Shown: positions 32,356 to 42,138, numbered from the stretch's first letter. The stretch: DNA of 64,000 nt from Variovorax boronicumulans (GCF_019352895.1 NZ_JAAAFX010000014.1:124001-188000), one strand, 5' to 3'. The notes: generated by a model from the sequence alone, not told the origin. Numbers and translations are program-made.

Positions 32356-33405
32356 TCAGGCCGCCATCGCGGCCGGCTGCGCGGGCGCATGCAGCGCCAG
32401 CGGTTCGCGGGCGCGCTCGCGCAGCACCCGCTCGAAATGCGTGGGGTCGTGCGCCTGCAGCATGCTGGCCTCGCGCGGCAGGTGGAAATCCCAGAGCCGC
32501 GAGATCCAGAAACGCAGCGCGGCCGCGCGCAGCATCGCGGGCAGCAGCGTGCGTTCGGCGGCGGTCAGCGGGCGCACCGCGAGGTAGGCGGCGAGCAGCG
32601 CATCGGCGCGCAGCGGATCGGGCCGGCCGCTCGGCAGGTCGATGGCCCAGTCGTTGAGGCACACCGCCAGGTCGAACAGCCAGGTGTCGGTGCCGGCGAA
32701 GTAGAAGTCGAACACGCCGCTCAGGCGCGGCGGCGCGCCGTCGATGCCGGCGTCGAACATCGCGTTGTCGCGGAACAGGTCGGCATGCACCGGCCCGCGC
32801 GGCAGCGCCGCGTAGGCCGAGGAGGCGGCCACGTGGTTCTGGTAGGCCAGTTCGGCGCGCAACAGGGCCGCCTGCTGTGCGTCGAGGTGGGGCAGCACCA
32901 CCGGCGCGGTGTCGTTCCACCAGCCGAGGCCACGCAGGTTGGGCTGAACCCGGTCGAAGTCGCGGCCGGCCAGGTGCATGCGCGCCAGCCAGTGGCCGAG
33001 TTCGGCGCAGTGCGAGGCCTCGGGCGCGAGCTGGCTGTGGCCGCTCAGGCGCTGGACCACCGCGGCCGGCTTGCCCGCCACCGTGTGCAGCAGTTCGCAG
33101 GGCGCGCCGACGGCGGGCGCGAGCAAGCCGGCCTTGGCCGGCGCCACGGCCGGGTCGGCCATCGGCTCGGGCACCGGGATGCCGCGGGCGGCCAGGTGCT
33201 TCATCAGGCACAGGTAGTAGGGCAGCTGTTCGGGGCCGAGGCGCTCGAACAGCGTCAGCACGTACTCGCCCTGGTCGGTGCTGGCGAAGTAGTTGGTGTT
33301 CTCGATGCCGCCCTGGATGCCCTTGAGCGCCTGCAGGGCCCCCAGGCCCAGGCGCTGCACGAGCGCGTCCGCTTCGTCGAACCCGACGTCGGTGTAGACC
33401 GCCAC
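32356..33405 (-). CDS. thrB: Homoserine kinase, type II (APH fold)
   Basis: This 349-residue kinase phosphorylates homoserine in threonine biosynthesis. It has the choline/aminoglycoside kinase fold with substrate motif GIENTNYFASTD, catalytic loop PVHADLFRDNAMF and metal site GVFDFYFAG. Translation starts at GTG 33405, giving MAVYTDV, the normal start of this family; the gap to the DUF2782 stop is only five bases. The neighbourhood DUF2782 and polA is conserved in Burkholderiales. Confidence 0.93.
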   Translation of the reverse strand: MAVYTDVGFDEADALVQRLGLGALQALKGIQGGIENTNYFASTDQGEYVLTLFERLGPEQLPYYLCLMKHLAARGIPVPEPMADPAVAPAKAGLLAPAVGAPCELLHTVAGKPAAVVQRLSGHSQLAPEASHCAELGHWLARMHLAGRDFDRVQPNLRGLGWWNDTAPVVLPHLDAQQAALLRAELAYQNHVAASSAYAALPRGPVHADLFRDNAMFDAGIDGAPPRLSGVFDFYFAGTDTWLFDLAVCLNDWAIDLPSGRPDPLRADALLAAYLAVRPLTAAERTLLPAMLRAAALRFWISRLWDFHLPREASMLQAHDPTHFERVLRERAREPLALHAPAQPAAMAA

Positions 33406-33410
33406 GCCGC

Positions 33411-33779
33411 TCAGAACTTCATCAGGTTCCAGACGCGGGGGCCGTTGCCGCCGCTGCTGGTCTCGGCCTGGCCCTGGCGCGAACGGCCGCCGTCGTTGGG
33501 CAGCACCTCGTAGGAGGGCACGTTGGCCTTGGGTTGCACCGTGATGCTCTGGGTCTGGCCGCCGTAGCGGACTTCGTCGACGCTGGCGCCACCGTCTTCG
33601 ACGTGGATGTTCTCGATCTTCTGGTTGCGGCGCCCCTCGGCCTTTTCTTCCTGCTTCTGCGGGTCGGCGCCGGGGGCCGGTTGCGGTGCGGGCTGGGCCT
33701 GCACGGCGGCCACGGGGACGGCGCAGATGAAAGCCAGCAACAGGGCGTGGCGAAGGAGGGAGGAGGTGGTGGGGGCCAT
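33411..33779 (-). CDS. DUF2782-family periplasmic protein
   Basis: This 122-residue protein has a signal peptide (residues 1-28, ending VQAQ), a charged linker, and the DUF2782 core (VRYGGQTQSITVQPK and SYEVLPNDGG) ending PRVWNLMKF. Function is unknown; the family is nearly always found between polA and thrB in Betaproteobacteria. It is the first gene of the thrB transcription unit and is divergent from polA. Confidence 0.88.
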   Translation of the reverse strand: MAPTTSSLLRHALLLAFICAVPVAAVQAQPAPQPAPGADPQKQEEKAEGRRNQKIENIHVEDGGASVDEVRYGGQTQSITVQPKANVPSYEVLPNDGGRSRQGQAETSSGGNGPRVWNLMKF

Positions 33780-33886
33780 GCCCTGATTGTAGGTGCGCCG
33801 CAGTATCCCGTCTGTCAGCGCGGGGCGCTTTCAGCCGTCTGACGACGGCGCGGCGCGCGGGCGCGCGGGCCGGGCAAAATGGCCCG

Positions 33887-36703
33887 ATGACCGACAAGAA
33901 AACGCTGCTGCTCGTGGATGGTTCGAGCTACCTCTACCGCGCCTTCCACGCCATGCCCGACCTGCGGGCCGTGCCCGGCGACCCCAAGAGCCCGGCCACC
34001 GGTGCCATCCGCGGGATGATCAACATGATGAGCGCGCTGCGCCGCGAGGTGCGCGCCGACTACGCGGCCTGCATCTTCGACGCGCCCGGCAGGACCTTCC
34101 GCGACGACTGGTACCCCGAGTACAAGGCCAACCGCTCGCCCATGCCCGACGACCTGCGCAGCCAGATCGACCCGATCCACGAAGTGGTCAGGCTGCTGGG
34201 CTGGCCGGTGCTGACCGTGCCCGATGTCGAGGCCGACGACGTGATCGGCACGCTGGCCAAGATCGCCGCCGCGCAGGGCGTCGAGGTGATCGTCTCCAGC
34301 GGCGACAAGGACCTGAGCCAGCTGGTCGACGCACACATCACGATCATCGACACCATGAACGGCAAGAAGCGCGACGTGGCCGGCGTGACCGCCGAGTTCG
34401 GCGTGCCGCCCGAGCTGATGATCGACTACCAGACGCTGGTGGGCGACACCGTCGACAACGTGCCCGGCGTGCCCAAGGTCGGGCCCAAGACCGCCGCCAA
34501 GTGGCTGCTCGAGTACGGCTCGCTCGACGCGCTGATCGAACGCGCGGCCGAGGTCAAGGGCGCGGCCGGCGAGAACCTGCGCCAGGCCCTCGACAAACTG
34601 CCGCTGAGCAAGCGCCTGGTGACCATCCGCACCGATTGCGACCTGGCGGCCCATGTGAGCGGCCTGCCGTCGCTCGAAGGCCTGCCGGTGGGTGCGCCGC
34701 AGGTGGAATTGCTCAAGCCGCTCTACGAGATCTACGGCTTCAAGAGCCTGGTCAGGGCGCTCGAGGCGCAGGCGGTGCCGCCCGAGCTGATCGAGGAAGA
34801 GAACGCCAAGAAGAAGAACGCCAAGGCGCGCACCGACCAGGGCGGCCTGTTCGACGAGCCGTCGGAGCTCGATGCGCTCGAGGCCGCGGCCCCGGCGAGC
34901 AACCTGAAGTACGACACGATCACAACGTGGGAACAGCTCGACGCCTGGCTGGCGAAGCTCGACGCCGCCGAACTCGCGGCCATCGACACCGAGACCACCT
35001 CGCTCGACGAGATGGTCGCGCAGATCGTGGGGGTGAGCTTCAGCGTCGAGCCCGGCGAGGCCGCCTACATCCCGCTCGCGCACAACTACCCCGACGCGCC
35101 CGCGCAGTTGCCCCTCGACGAGGTGCTCGCCAGGCTCAAGCCCTGGCTCGAGAACGGCGCGAAGAAGAAGCTGGGCCAGCACATCAAGTACGACCGCCAC
35201 GTGTTCGCCAACCACGGCATCGAGGTGCAGGGCTACGCGCACGACACCATGCTGCAGAGCTATGTGCTCGAGGTGCACAAGCCGCACGGGCTGGCCAGCC
35301 TGGCCGAGCGCCACCTGGGCCGCAGCGGCATCTCCTACGAAGACCTGTGCGGCAAGGGCGCGCACCAGATCTCCTTCAGCCAGGTCGACATCGCCAAGGC
35401 GGCCGAGTATTCCTGCGAGGACAGCGACCAGACGCTCGACGTGCACCGCACGCTGTGGCCCCAGCTGCAGGCCGACGAGAAGCTGGGCTTCGTCTACCAG
35501 CTCGAGATGGACTCGAGCGAGACGCTCTACCGCATCGAACGCAACGGCGTGCTGATCGACGCGCCCACGCTGTCGGCGCAAAGCCATGAGCTGGGCACGC
35601 GCATCATGGAGCTGGAGCAGCAGGCCTACGAAATCGCGGGCCAGCCCTTCAACCTGGGTTCGCCCAAGCAGATTGCCGAGATCTTCTTCACCAAGCTGGG
35701 ACTGCCGGTGGTCAAGAAGACGCCGAGCGGCGCGCCCAGCACCGACGAGGAGGTGCTGGAGAAGCTGGCCGAGGACTACCCGCTGCCGGCCAAGATCCTC
35801 GAGCACCGCGGCCTGTCGAAGCTCAAGGGCACCTACACCGACAAGCTGGGCCAGCTGGCCAACCCGCGCACCGGCCGCGTCCACACGCACTATGCGCAGG
35901 CGGTGGCGGTGACGGGGCGGCTGTCGAGCAACGACCCCAACCTGCAGAACATCCCGATCCGCACGCCCGAAGGCCGCCGCGTGCGCGAGGCCTTCGTGGC
36001 ACCGGCCGGCAGCGTGATCGCGAGCGCCGACTACTCGCAGATCGAGCTGCGCATCATGGCCCACATCAGCGGCGACGCCTCGCTGCTGCGCGCCTTCACC
36101 GAAGGCATCGACGTGCACCGCGCGACCGCGGCCGAAGTGTTCGGCAGCACGCCCGACGAGGTGTCGAGCGAGCAGCGCCGCTACGCCAAGGTGATCAACT
36201 TCGGCCTGATCTACGGCATGAGCAGCTTCGGCCTGGCGAAGAACCTGGGCATCGAGACCAAGGCTGCTGCCTCGTACATCGAGCGCTACTTCGCGCGCTA
36301 CCCGGGCGTGAAGGCCTACATGGACGAGACCAAGGCGCTGGCCAAGGAGCAGGGCTATGTCGAGACCGTGTTCGGCCGGCGCCTCTACCTGCCCGAGATC
36401 AACTCGCCCAACGGCCCGCGCCGCGCCGGCGCCGAGCGCGCGGCCATCAACGCGCCCATGCAGGGCACGGCCGCCGACCTGATCAAGCTCAGCATGGTCA
36501 AGGTGCAGGATGTGCTCGAGGCCGAGGGGCGCGGCACGAAGATGATCATGCAGGTGCACGATGAACTGGTGTTCGAGGTGCCCGAGGCCGAAGTCGAATG
36601 GCTGCGCACCGAGATCCCGCGGCTGATGGCCGGCGTGGCTGATCTCAAGGTGCCGCTGCTGGCCGAGATCGGTGTCGGCCCGAACTGGGACAAGGCGCAT
36701 TGA
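33887..36703 (+). CDS. polA: DNA polymerase I
   Basis: This 938-residue enzyme has all three activities. Residues 1-290 are the 5'-nuclease domain, with DAPGRTFRDDWYPEYKANR and SGDKDLSQLV. Residues about 320-520 are the proofreading exonuclease, which retains the catalytic IDTETTS near residue 366. The remainder is the polymerase, with ADYSQIELR near 715 and QVHDELVFEV near 889. A CAAAAT box ends six bases before the ATG and a 6-bp hairpin CGGGCC/GGCCCG surrounds it. The stop overlaps the next start (TTGA). Confidence 0.97.
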   Translation: MTDKKTLLLVDGSSYLYRAFHAMPDLRAVPGDPKSPATGAIRGMINMMSALRREVRADYAACIFDAPGRTFRDDWYPEYKANRSPMPDDLRSQIDPIHEVVRLLGWPVLTVPDVEADDVIGTLAKIAAAQGVEVIVSSGDKDLSQLVDAHITIIDTMNGKKRDVAGVTAEFGVPPELMIDYQTLVGDTVDNVPGVPKVGPKTAAKWLLEYGSLDALIERAAEVKGAAGENLRQALDKLPLSKRLVTIRTDCDLAAHVSGLPSLEGLPVGAPQVELLKPLYEIYGFKSLVRALEAQAVPPELIEEENAKKKNAKARTDQGGLFDEPSELDALEAAAPASNLKYDTITTWEQLDAWLAKLDAAELAAIDTETTSLDEMVAQIVGVSFSVEPGEAAYIPLAHNYPDAPAQLPLDEVLARLKPWLENGAKKKLGQHIKYDRHVFANHGIEVQGYAHDTMLQSYVLEVHKPHGLASLAERHLGRSGISYEDLCGKGAHQISFSQVDIAKAAEYSCEDSDQTLDVHRTLWPQLQADEKLGFVYQLEMDSSETLYRIERNGVLIDAPTLSAQSHELGTRIMELEQQAYEIAGQPFNLGSPKQIAEIFFTKLGLPVVKKTPSGAPSTDEEVLEKLAEDYPLPAKILEHRGLSKLKGTYTDKLGQLANPRTGRVHTHYAQAVAVTGRLSSNDPNLQNIPIRTPEGRRVREAFVAPAGSVIASADYSQIELRIMAHISGDASLLRAFTEGIDVHRATAAEVFGSTPDEVSSEQRRYAKVINFGLIYGMSSFGLAKNLGIETKAAASYIERYFARYPGVKAYMDETKALAKEQGYVETVFGRRLYLPEINSPNGPRRAGAERAAINAPMQGTAADLIKLSMVKVQDVLEAEGRGTKMIMQVHDELVFEVPEAEVEWLRTEIPRLMAGVADLKVPLLAEIGVGPNWDKAH

Positions 36704-37935
36704 GCCCGAGGCATGCCCTCGCCATGGCGGCCGCCCTGCTGGGGCTGGCCGCGGCGCCCGCCAGTGCGCAGCCGGCCGTGAAGGTGTCGCCGACCGGCGT
36801 GCGCCAGTGCCTGGGCTTCCAGCCGGATGGCTGGCCCGCGCCCCAGGCCTGCGCCGAGGCCGGACCGTTGAAGGTGGTGCCCAAGCAGGACGGCCTCCAG
36901 GGCGCGGGGCCCCTGGCCTACGAGGCCGTGCCGGGGCAACCGCTGACCGCCTGCGTGCGCGATCGGGTGTCCGGCCTCATCTGGGAAGGCAAGCCCGACA
37001 GCGGCCGGCAGCCCTGGCCCGTGCTGCCCGCGCGCGCGGAAGGCTTGCCCCGCTTCGACACCGAGGGCTACGGTCCGCAGAACAGGCCGGCGCCCGGCAG
37101 CCGCGGCCACAGCGACGCCTATTCCTTCCACCGCGATGGCCGGCCGGGCGGGGCGCTGGCCTATGTGGCCGCGGTGAATGAGAGCCGGCTGTGCGGGTAC
37201 GCGGATTGGCGCCTGCCCACGGTGGCCGAACTGCACGGCCTGCTCGACCTGGGCAAGGAGCGGACGCCCGATGTGCGGCCCACGCGGCCGCTGGCCGAGC
37301 AGGCGCTCATCGACGCTCGGTGGTTTCCCAACACCGTACCGGCGGTCTACCTGACCTCGGAATGGCGCGATGACACCAACGTCTGGTGCGTGAATTTCGC
37401 GAATGCCCATGTCTACGACTGCGACCCCGACATGACGCACAAGCCGCCGCCGCTCTTCGTGCGCCTGGTGCGGGGCCCGGCCGTGCCGACGACCGATCGC
37501 TGGCGCGCGTTGCCCGACGCGCGCGGCGTGGCCGGCGGCGCGGTCGAGGACCGTCACACGGGCCTGGTGTGGCGCCGCTGCGCGGAGCCGCAGACCTGGA
37601 ACGGCCAGCGCTGCGCCGGGAAGGCCGGGCGCTACGACTATGTGCAGGCCTTGCAGCACGCCAGCGTGCAAGCGGGCTGGCGCCTGCCGACGATCAAGGA
37701 AGTGAACAGCCTGGCGCAGCGCGAAGCCGGGCGCTTCACGTTCCCCGCCGTGGGCTTCCCGGCACCGGGCGATGACCCTCGGCGCGTGGGCCACTGGTCT
37801 TCCACCGTCTGCGACGCCAGCGCCGGAACGGAGACCGCGCGTGCCTCGGTCAGCGCCTGGGTGTTGAGCGACGCCGGCACCCTCCACTGCGAGGCGCGCA
37901 TCATGCACCTCGAGGTCCGGCTCGTGCGCGAGTGA
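36700..37935 (+). CDS. DUF1566-domain secreted protein
   Basis: This 411-residue protein has two DUF1566-like lectin-type domains, shown by CGYADWRLPTVAELHGLLDL near residue 165, VWCVNFANAHVYDC, and again GWRLPTIKEVNSLAQRE and HWSSTVCD. Many cysteines suggest disulfides in the periplasm or outside. The TTG start at 36700 overlaps the polA stop by four bases and gives a better signal peptide (MSPRHALAMAAALLGLAAAP) than ATG 36724. The role is unknown. Confidence 0.78.
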   Translation: MSPRHALAMAAALLGLAAAPASAQPAVKVSPTGVRQCLGFQPDGWPAPQACAEAGPLKVVPKQDGLQGAGPLAYEAVPGQPLTACVRDRVSGLIWEGKPDSGRQPWPVLPARAEGLPRFDTEGYGPQNRPAPGSRGHSDAYSFHRDGRPGGALAYVAAVNESRLCGYADWRLPTVAELHGLLDLGKERTPDVRPTRPLAEQALIDARWFPNTVPAVYLTSEWRDDTNVWCVNFANAHVYDCDPDMTHKPPPLFVRLVRGPAVPTTDRWRALPDARGVAGGAVEDRHTGLVWRRCAEPQTWNGQRCAGKAGRYDYVQALQHASVQAGWRLPTIKEVNSLAQREAGRFTFPAVGFPAPGDDPRRVGHWSSTVCDASAGTETARASVSAWVLSDAGTLHCEARIMHLEVRLVRE

Positions 37936-37964
37936 TCCCATCCTCTCGATCAGGAAATCCCCCG

Positions 37965-39254
37965 ATGCTTCCAAATTCCGCCCGCACCTTCGTCCTCCGT
38001 GCACTGCTGCCGATGCTGCTGGCCGGTGCCGCCGCGGCAGCGCCCGACCCGCGCATCGCCGACCTCGCGGCCGCGCAGAAGCAGCCGCTGCTCGATTCGC
38101 TGGCGCAACTGGTGGCCATCGAGTCCGGCAGTCGCGACCTCGAAGGACTCGAGAAGCTATCCAACCTCATCGCCGCGAAGTTCAAGGCCCTGGGCGGCGA
38201 GGTCGAGCTGATCGACCCGAGCGCCGAGGCCTACCGCATGGAGGACACGCCCGAGCAGTTGGGCCGCGTGGTGCGCGCCACCTTCAAGGGCACGGGCCAG
38301 AAGAAGATCCTGCTCATCGCGCACATGGACACTGTCTACACGCAGGGCATGCTGGCCAGGCAGCCGTTCCGCATCGACGGCGACAAGGCCTACGGCCTGG
38401 GCATCGCCGACGACAAGCAGGGCATTGCGGTGATCCTGCACATCGTGTCGATGCTGCAGCAGATGAAGTTCAAGGACTACGGCACGCTCACCGTGCTGAT
38501 CAACGGCGACGAGGAGATCAGCTCGCCCGGCGCGCGCGGCCTCATCACGCGCATGGGCGCCGAGCACGACGCCGTCATGTCCTTCGAGGGCGCCTACGTG
38601 AAGGACGACAAGCTCTCGCTGGCCACGGCGGGCATCGCCTCGGTCACGCTGAACGTCACGGGCAAGGCCTCGCACGCGGGCTCCGCGCCCGAGAGGGGCG
38701 TGAACGCGCTGTACGAGCTGTCGCACCAGATCCTGCAGATGCGCGACCTGTCCGACCCGGCCACGGGCCTGAAGATGAACTGGACCATCTCCAAGTCGGG
38801 CAGCAACCGCAACGTGATCCCGGCCAGTGCCACGGCCGGCGCCGACGTGCGCGTGCTCAAGGTCAGCGACTACGACCGCATCGAGCAGCAGGTGAACGAG
38901 CGCGTGAAGAAGCAGCTGATTCCCGAGGCCAAGGTCGAGCTGAAGTTCGAGCGCCGCCGTCCGCCGCTGGAAGCCACCGACGCCTCGCGCGCCCTGGCTG
39001 CCCACGCGCAGCAGATCTACAAGGACGAGCTCGGCCTGCCGCTGGGCGCCGACGACAAGGCCGCCGGTGGCGGCACCGACGCGGCCTTCGCGGCACTGAA
39101 GACGAAGGCGCCGGTCATCGAGCGCTTCGGCCTGCAGGGCTTCGGTGCGCATTCGGCCGATGCCGAATACGTGCTGGTCGATTCGATCGCGCCGCGCCTG
39201 TACCTGGGCACGCGCCTGATCATGGACATCGCCCTCGGCAAGACCGGCCACTGA
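37965..39254 (+). CDS. M20-family zinc peptidase (glutamate carboxypeptidase-like)
   Basis: This 429-residue secreted enzyme has a signal peptide ending near GAAAAAP. The dizinc site is laid out as LIAHMDTVY, the GIADD bridging Asp and the catalytic INGDEEISS, with the dimerisation domain after about residue 210. It is closest to carboxypeptidase G2-type glutamate carboxypeptidases, which cleave C-terminal Glu from folates or peptides. The ATG at 37965 follows AGGAAA at good spacing. The usual ADDKGG is ADDKQG here. A LysR gene follows after 13 bases. Confidence 0.87.
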   Translation: MLPNSARTFVLRALLPMLLAGAAAAAPDPRIADLAAAQKQPLLDSLAQLVAIESGSRDLEGLEKLSNLIAAKFKALGGEVELIDPSAEAYRMEDTPEQLGRVVRATFKGTGQKKILLIAHMDTVYTQGMLARQPFRIDGDKAYGLGIADDKQGIAVILHIVSMLQQMKFKDYGTLTVLINGDEEISSPGARGLITRMGAEHDAVMSFEGAYVKDDKLSLATAGIASVTLNVTGKASHAGSAPERGVNALYELSHQILQMRDLSDPATGLKMNWTISKSGSNRNVIPASATAGADVRVLKVSDYDRIEQQVNERVKKQLIPEAKVELKFERRRPPLEATDASRALAAHAQQIYKDELGLPLGADDKAAGGGTDAAFAALKTKAPVIERFGLQGFGAHSADAEYVLVDSIAPRLYLGTRLIMDIALGKTGH

Positions 39255-39267
39255 GCCACCGCCCGCG

Positions 39268-40173
39268 ATGCGCCTGCGCCACATCGAGGTCTTCAACGCC
39301 ATCATGCTCACCGGCAGCGTGAGCGCGGCGGCGCGGCTGATCAACATCACGCAGCCGGCCGTGAGCCGCACGCTGCAGCATGCCGAGCTGCAGCTGGGCT
39401 TCCCGCTGTTCGAGCGCGCCAAGGGCCGGCTGGTGCCGACCACCGAGGCGCTCACGCTGTACCCGCACATCGAGCGCCTGTTCGCGCAGCTCGACGAGGT
39501 GCAGCGGCTGGCCTCGAACCTGCGCACCGCGGGCGACACCGGCGAGCTGCGCATCCTCAGCGTGCTGGCGCTGAGCTACGAGGTGCTGCCGCGCGCGCTC
39601 AAGATCTTCCGCGAGAAGCACGCGGGCGTGGCGGTGACGGTCGAGTCGCTGCACTCGCCGCAGATCCTGTCGGCGCTGCTGTCGCAGCAGGCCGATGTGG
39701 GCTTCGCCTTCAGCCCGGCCGTGCACCCCTCGCTGCTGCAGGAAACGCTGGCCGACAGCCGCATGGTCTGCATCGCGCCCAAGGGCATGCTGCCGCGCGC
39801 GCTGGTGCGCAACGGCTCGGTGGCGCTGCACGACCTGGCCGAGCGCCCGGTGGTCGGCCTCGACAGCCGCGACCCGGTGGGCACCAGCCTGAGCCAGGCC
39901 TGCCGCCAGGCCGGCGTGGGCTTCCACCAGGCGGTGGTCACGGTGCAGACCTACCACGCGGCGCTGGCCATGGCGCACCACGGCCTGGGCGTGGCCCTGG
40001 TCGACGGCTGCACGGCCGCCTCGGCCGACCGAAGCAAGGTCGACGTGCTGGCGCTGGAGCCGCACATCCCGGTGCCGATCCGTGCGCTGCGGCTGTCGGG
40101 TCGGCCCGACTCGGTGGTGGTGCGCGCGATCACGCTGGCGATGCGGCAGGCGATCGAGCAGATGGGGGTGTGA
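39268..40173 (+). CDS. LysR-family transcriptional regulator
   Basis: This 301-residue regulator has an N-terminal winged helix (HIEVFNAIMLTGSVSAAARL followed by TQPAVSRTLQHAE) and a LysR substrate-binding domain from about residue 90. It lies 13 bases downstream of the peptidase gene on the same strand, so it may be co-transcribed with and control it. The effector is unknown. Confidence 0.93.
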   Translation: MRLRHIEVFNAIMLTGSVSAAARLINITQPAVSRTLQHAELQLGFPLFERAKGRLVPTTEALTLYPHIERLFAQLDEVQRLASNLRTAGDTGELRILSVLALSYEVLPRALKIFREKHAGVAVTVESLHSPQILSALLSQQADVGFAFSPAVHPSLLQETLADSRMVCIAPKGMLPRALVRNGSVALHDLAERPVVGLDSRDPVGTSLSQACRQAGVGFHQAVVTVQTYHAALAMAHHGLGVALVDGCTAASADRSKVDVLALEPHIPVPIRALRLSGRPDSVVVRAITLAMRQAIEQMGV

Positions 40174-40272
40174 GAACGTGCGAAATGACCTGCTGCGCAC
40201 CCCTATTCCTGAGGTGCCCAAGCGTACGTGTGTGGCGGCGCCACGCCAGAACGCCGTCCTGGCAGGCTTGGG

Positions 40273-40312
40273 ACGCTCGCGACGGTTGCTTCATACGTTC
40301 TGACGCGAGCGT
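40273..40312. repeat. 9-bp inverted repeat after the LysR gene
   Basis: ACGCTCGCG (40273-40281) and CGCGAGCGT (40304-40312) form a perfect inverted repeat around a 22-base loop. It lies 100 bases after the LysR stop in the 335-base gap before hipB. It has no T-run. It may be a weak terminator or a boundary of the AT-rich stretch that follows. Confidence 0.4.
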
Positions 40313-40362
40313 GCGGTAGAGGCCTGAATTGGGGGCAAATTCCATTGCCATGACGAGATTTC

Positions 40363-40505
40363 GTCCGATAAATAAGACATTTATTGATTTATTGATGGAT
40401 ATATCGGTCAAAAACAGGATGATCTAGGTGCAAGGCATAGGTGCCTTCATACAAAAACGTCAGATACTTCATGCAAATAAAATTGAAGTGATTAAAATAT
40501 CGGAC
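40363..40505. promoter_or_regulatory. AT-rich hipBA promoter with three operator-like sites
   Basis: The stretch from about 40320 to 40508 is conspicuously AT-rich for this window. It holds GTCCGATA (40363-40370), TATCGGTC (40402-40409) and TATCGGAC (40498-40505); the first and third are exact inverted copies. The third overlaps a TAAAAT box (40493-40498) just ahead of the hipB ATG at 40509. This arrangement suits cooperative autorepression by a HipB-type antitoxin. Confidence 0.55.
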
Positions 40506-40508
40506 ACC

Positions 40509-40859
40509 ATGCCCAGGACCTTTCAGGCGCAGTTTCCGTCGATCGAAAAGCAGATGCGCGCATTGGCCGCGCGAATGCGCACCGCACGGTTGCGCCGGCG
40601 CATCACCACCGTCCAATTCGCGGAGCGGGTGGGCATCTCGCGCGACACGCTCCATCGCCTGGAGTCGGGTGACCCCCACATCGCGTTCGGGACCTACATG
40701 CGTGCGCTGCGCGTCCTGGGCCTGGAGAAGGACATGGACGCCGTGGCCAGCGATGACGTCCTGGGCCGAAAGCTACAGGACCTGGCGCTGGTTTCTCCCC
40801 GCACCCGACGGAGCGCGTCGCCTGCAATGGCGCCGCCCGCCCATGGCGAAGAAGACTGA
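40509..40859 (+). CDS. hipB: HipB-like XRE-family antitoxin
   Basis: This 116-residue DNA-binding protein has a Cro/CI helix-turn-helix (RITTVQFAERVGISRDTLHR, then LESGDPHIAFGTYMRALRVL) at residues about 35-85 and a flexible basic end. ATG 40509 (MPRTFQAQFPS) is used; the frame opens further upstream into the AT-rich promoter. It overlaps hipA by 17 bases, the normal coupled order for antitoxin then toxin. Confidence 0.82.
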   Translation: MPRTFQAQFPSIEKQMRALAARMRTARLRRRITTVQFAERVGISRDTLHRLESGDPHIAFGTYMRALRVLGLEKDMDAVASDDVLGRKLQDLALVSPRTRRSASPAMAPPAHGEED

Positions 40860-42138
40860 GCGCAGGTCGTACGAGGTCCATCTGGACGCGCCCGAACTCG
40901 GCCTGCGGCAGCAGGTCGGCACGCTGCACCGCCATGAGACCCGCACCGACGTACCGCCGGCCTTCGAATACGCGCCGGCCTGGCTCCAGAGCGCCTCGTG
41001 CTTCATGCTCGATCCTCGGCTCGATCTCTACGGAGGCGAGCAGCATCCGCCCCGCGGAACAACGGCCTTCGGAATCTTCATGGACTCGGCGCCCGATCGC
41101 TGGGGTCGCGTCCTGATGGAGCGCCGTGAGGCTGTGGTCGCCCAGAGGGAAGGGCGCAAGATGCGCGCCCTCCAGGACCTCGACTTCCTGCTCGGCGTGC
41201 ACGACCTGACGCGTTCCGGCGGGCTGCGCCTGCGTGCAGCGCCCGACCCTGCTCTGGCAAAGGCGGGCCGGGCGATCGAGCCGAATCCCTTCCTCGACGA
41301 CAGCGCGCATGCGGCGCCTCCGGTGACCGATCTGCAGACCTTGGCGCATGTCAGCGCCAGGCTCGAGGAGCCGGGTGTGGAGCGCATGCCGGAGTACGAA
41401 CGTTGGCTGTCGATGCTCATCGCACCCGGCACCTCGCTGGGCGGCGCGCGGCCCAAAGCCAACTTCACCGAGACCGACGGCGCGTTGTGGATCGCCAAGT
41501 TTCCCGCCCACGAGGATCGGCACGATGTCGGTGGCTGGGAGCACGTGGTGCACCAGTTGGCTCGTCGCGCGGGCATCGCCGTGCCGGATTCCCGCGCACT
41601 CCGATTCGGCGAGGGCTACCGCACCTTCTGCGTGCGCCGCTTCGACCGCACGCCCGCGGGACGGCGCATGTATGCCTCGGCCATGACGATGCTGGAGCGG
41701 CAGGACGGCGAAGAGGGTGCGAGCTACCTGGACCTGGCCGAGTTCATCGCGGACAACGGGGTCAAGGGCCAGGTGGAGGCTGATCTGGCGCAGCTCTTTC
41801 GCCGCATGGTCTTCAACATCCTGGTCGCCAACCGCGACGACCACCTGCGCAACCACGGCTTCATCCGGGAGGCCACGGGCTGGCGGCTCTCCGCCGCCTT
41901 CGACATCAACCCCAACCTTGCCAAGGCCGAGCACGCCCTGAGCATCGATGGGCACAACGCCTCGCCGGACATCGACGTCGCGCTGGCGACCGCCGAGCTC
42001 TACCGGCTCGACGCCACGGCGGCGAGGGCCGTGCTCGACGAGGTGTCGAAGGTGGTCGGCACCTGGCGGGCCACGGCGGAAGCCCTGGGCATGGCCGGCA
42101 CCGAGATGGCGCGAATGGCGCGGTCGTTCGAGTCCTGA
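40843..42138 (+). CDS. hipA: HipA-family serine/threonine kinase toxin
   Basis: This 431-residue kinase of the HipA family has a conserved Gly-rich loop TSLGGARPKAN (197-207) with the Ser198-type regulatory position, an ATP-lysine candidate K219 in WIAKFP, a catalytic loop NRDDHLRNHGF (330-340) and a metal site AFDINPN (352-358). All key residues look intact, so it should be active. HipA of E. coli phosphorylates glutamyl-tRNA synthetase and causes dormancy; the target here is unknown. It follows hipB with overlap and is downstream of an AT-rich region, consistent with horizontal gain. Confidence 0.86.
   Translation: MAKKTERRSYEVHLDAPELGLRQQVGTLHRHETRTDVPPAFEYAPAWLQSASCFMLDPRLDLYGGEQHPPRGTTAFGIFMDSAPDRWGRVLMERREAVVAQREGRKMRALQDLDFLLGVHDLTRSGGLRLRAAPDPALAKAGRAIEPNPFLDDSAHAAPPVTDLQTLAHVSARLEEPGVERMPEYERWLSMLIAPGTSLGGARPKANFTETDGALWIAKFPAHEDRHDVGGWEHVVHQLARRAGIAVPDSRALRFGEGYRTFCVRRFDRTPAGRRMYASAMTMLERQDGEEGASYLDLAEFIADNGVKGQVEADLAQLFRRMVFNILVANRDDHLRNHGFIREATGWRLSAAFDINPNLAKAEHALSIDGHNASPDIDVALATAELYRLDATAARAVLDEVSKVVGTWRATAEALGMAGTEMARMARSFES

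Noticed and set aside
36385..38004. 539-codon minus-strand open frame across the polA end and DUF1566 gene
   Set aside because: It lies opposite two well-supported genes and shows only shadow composition.
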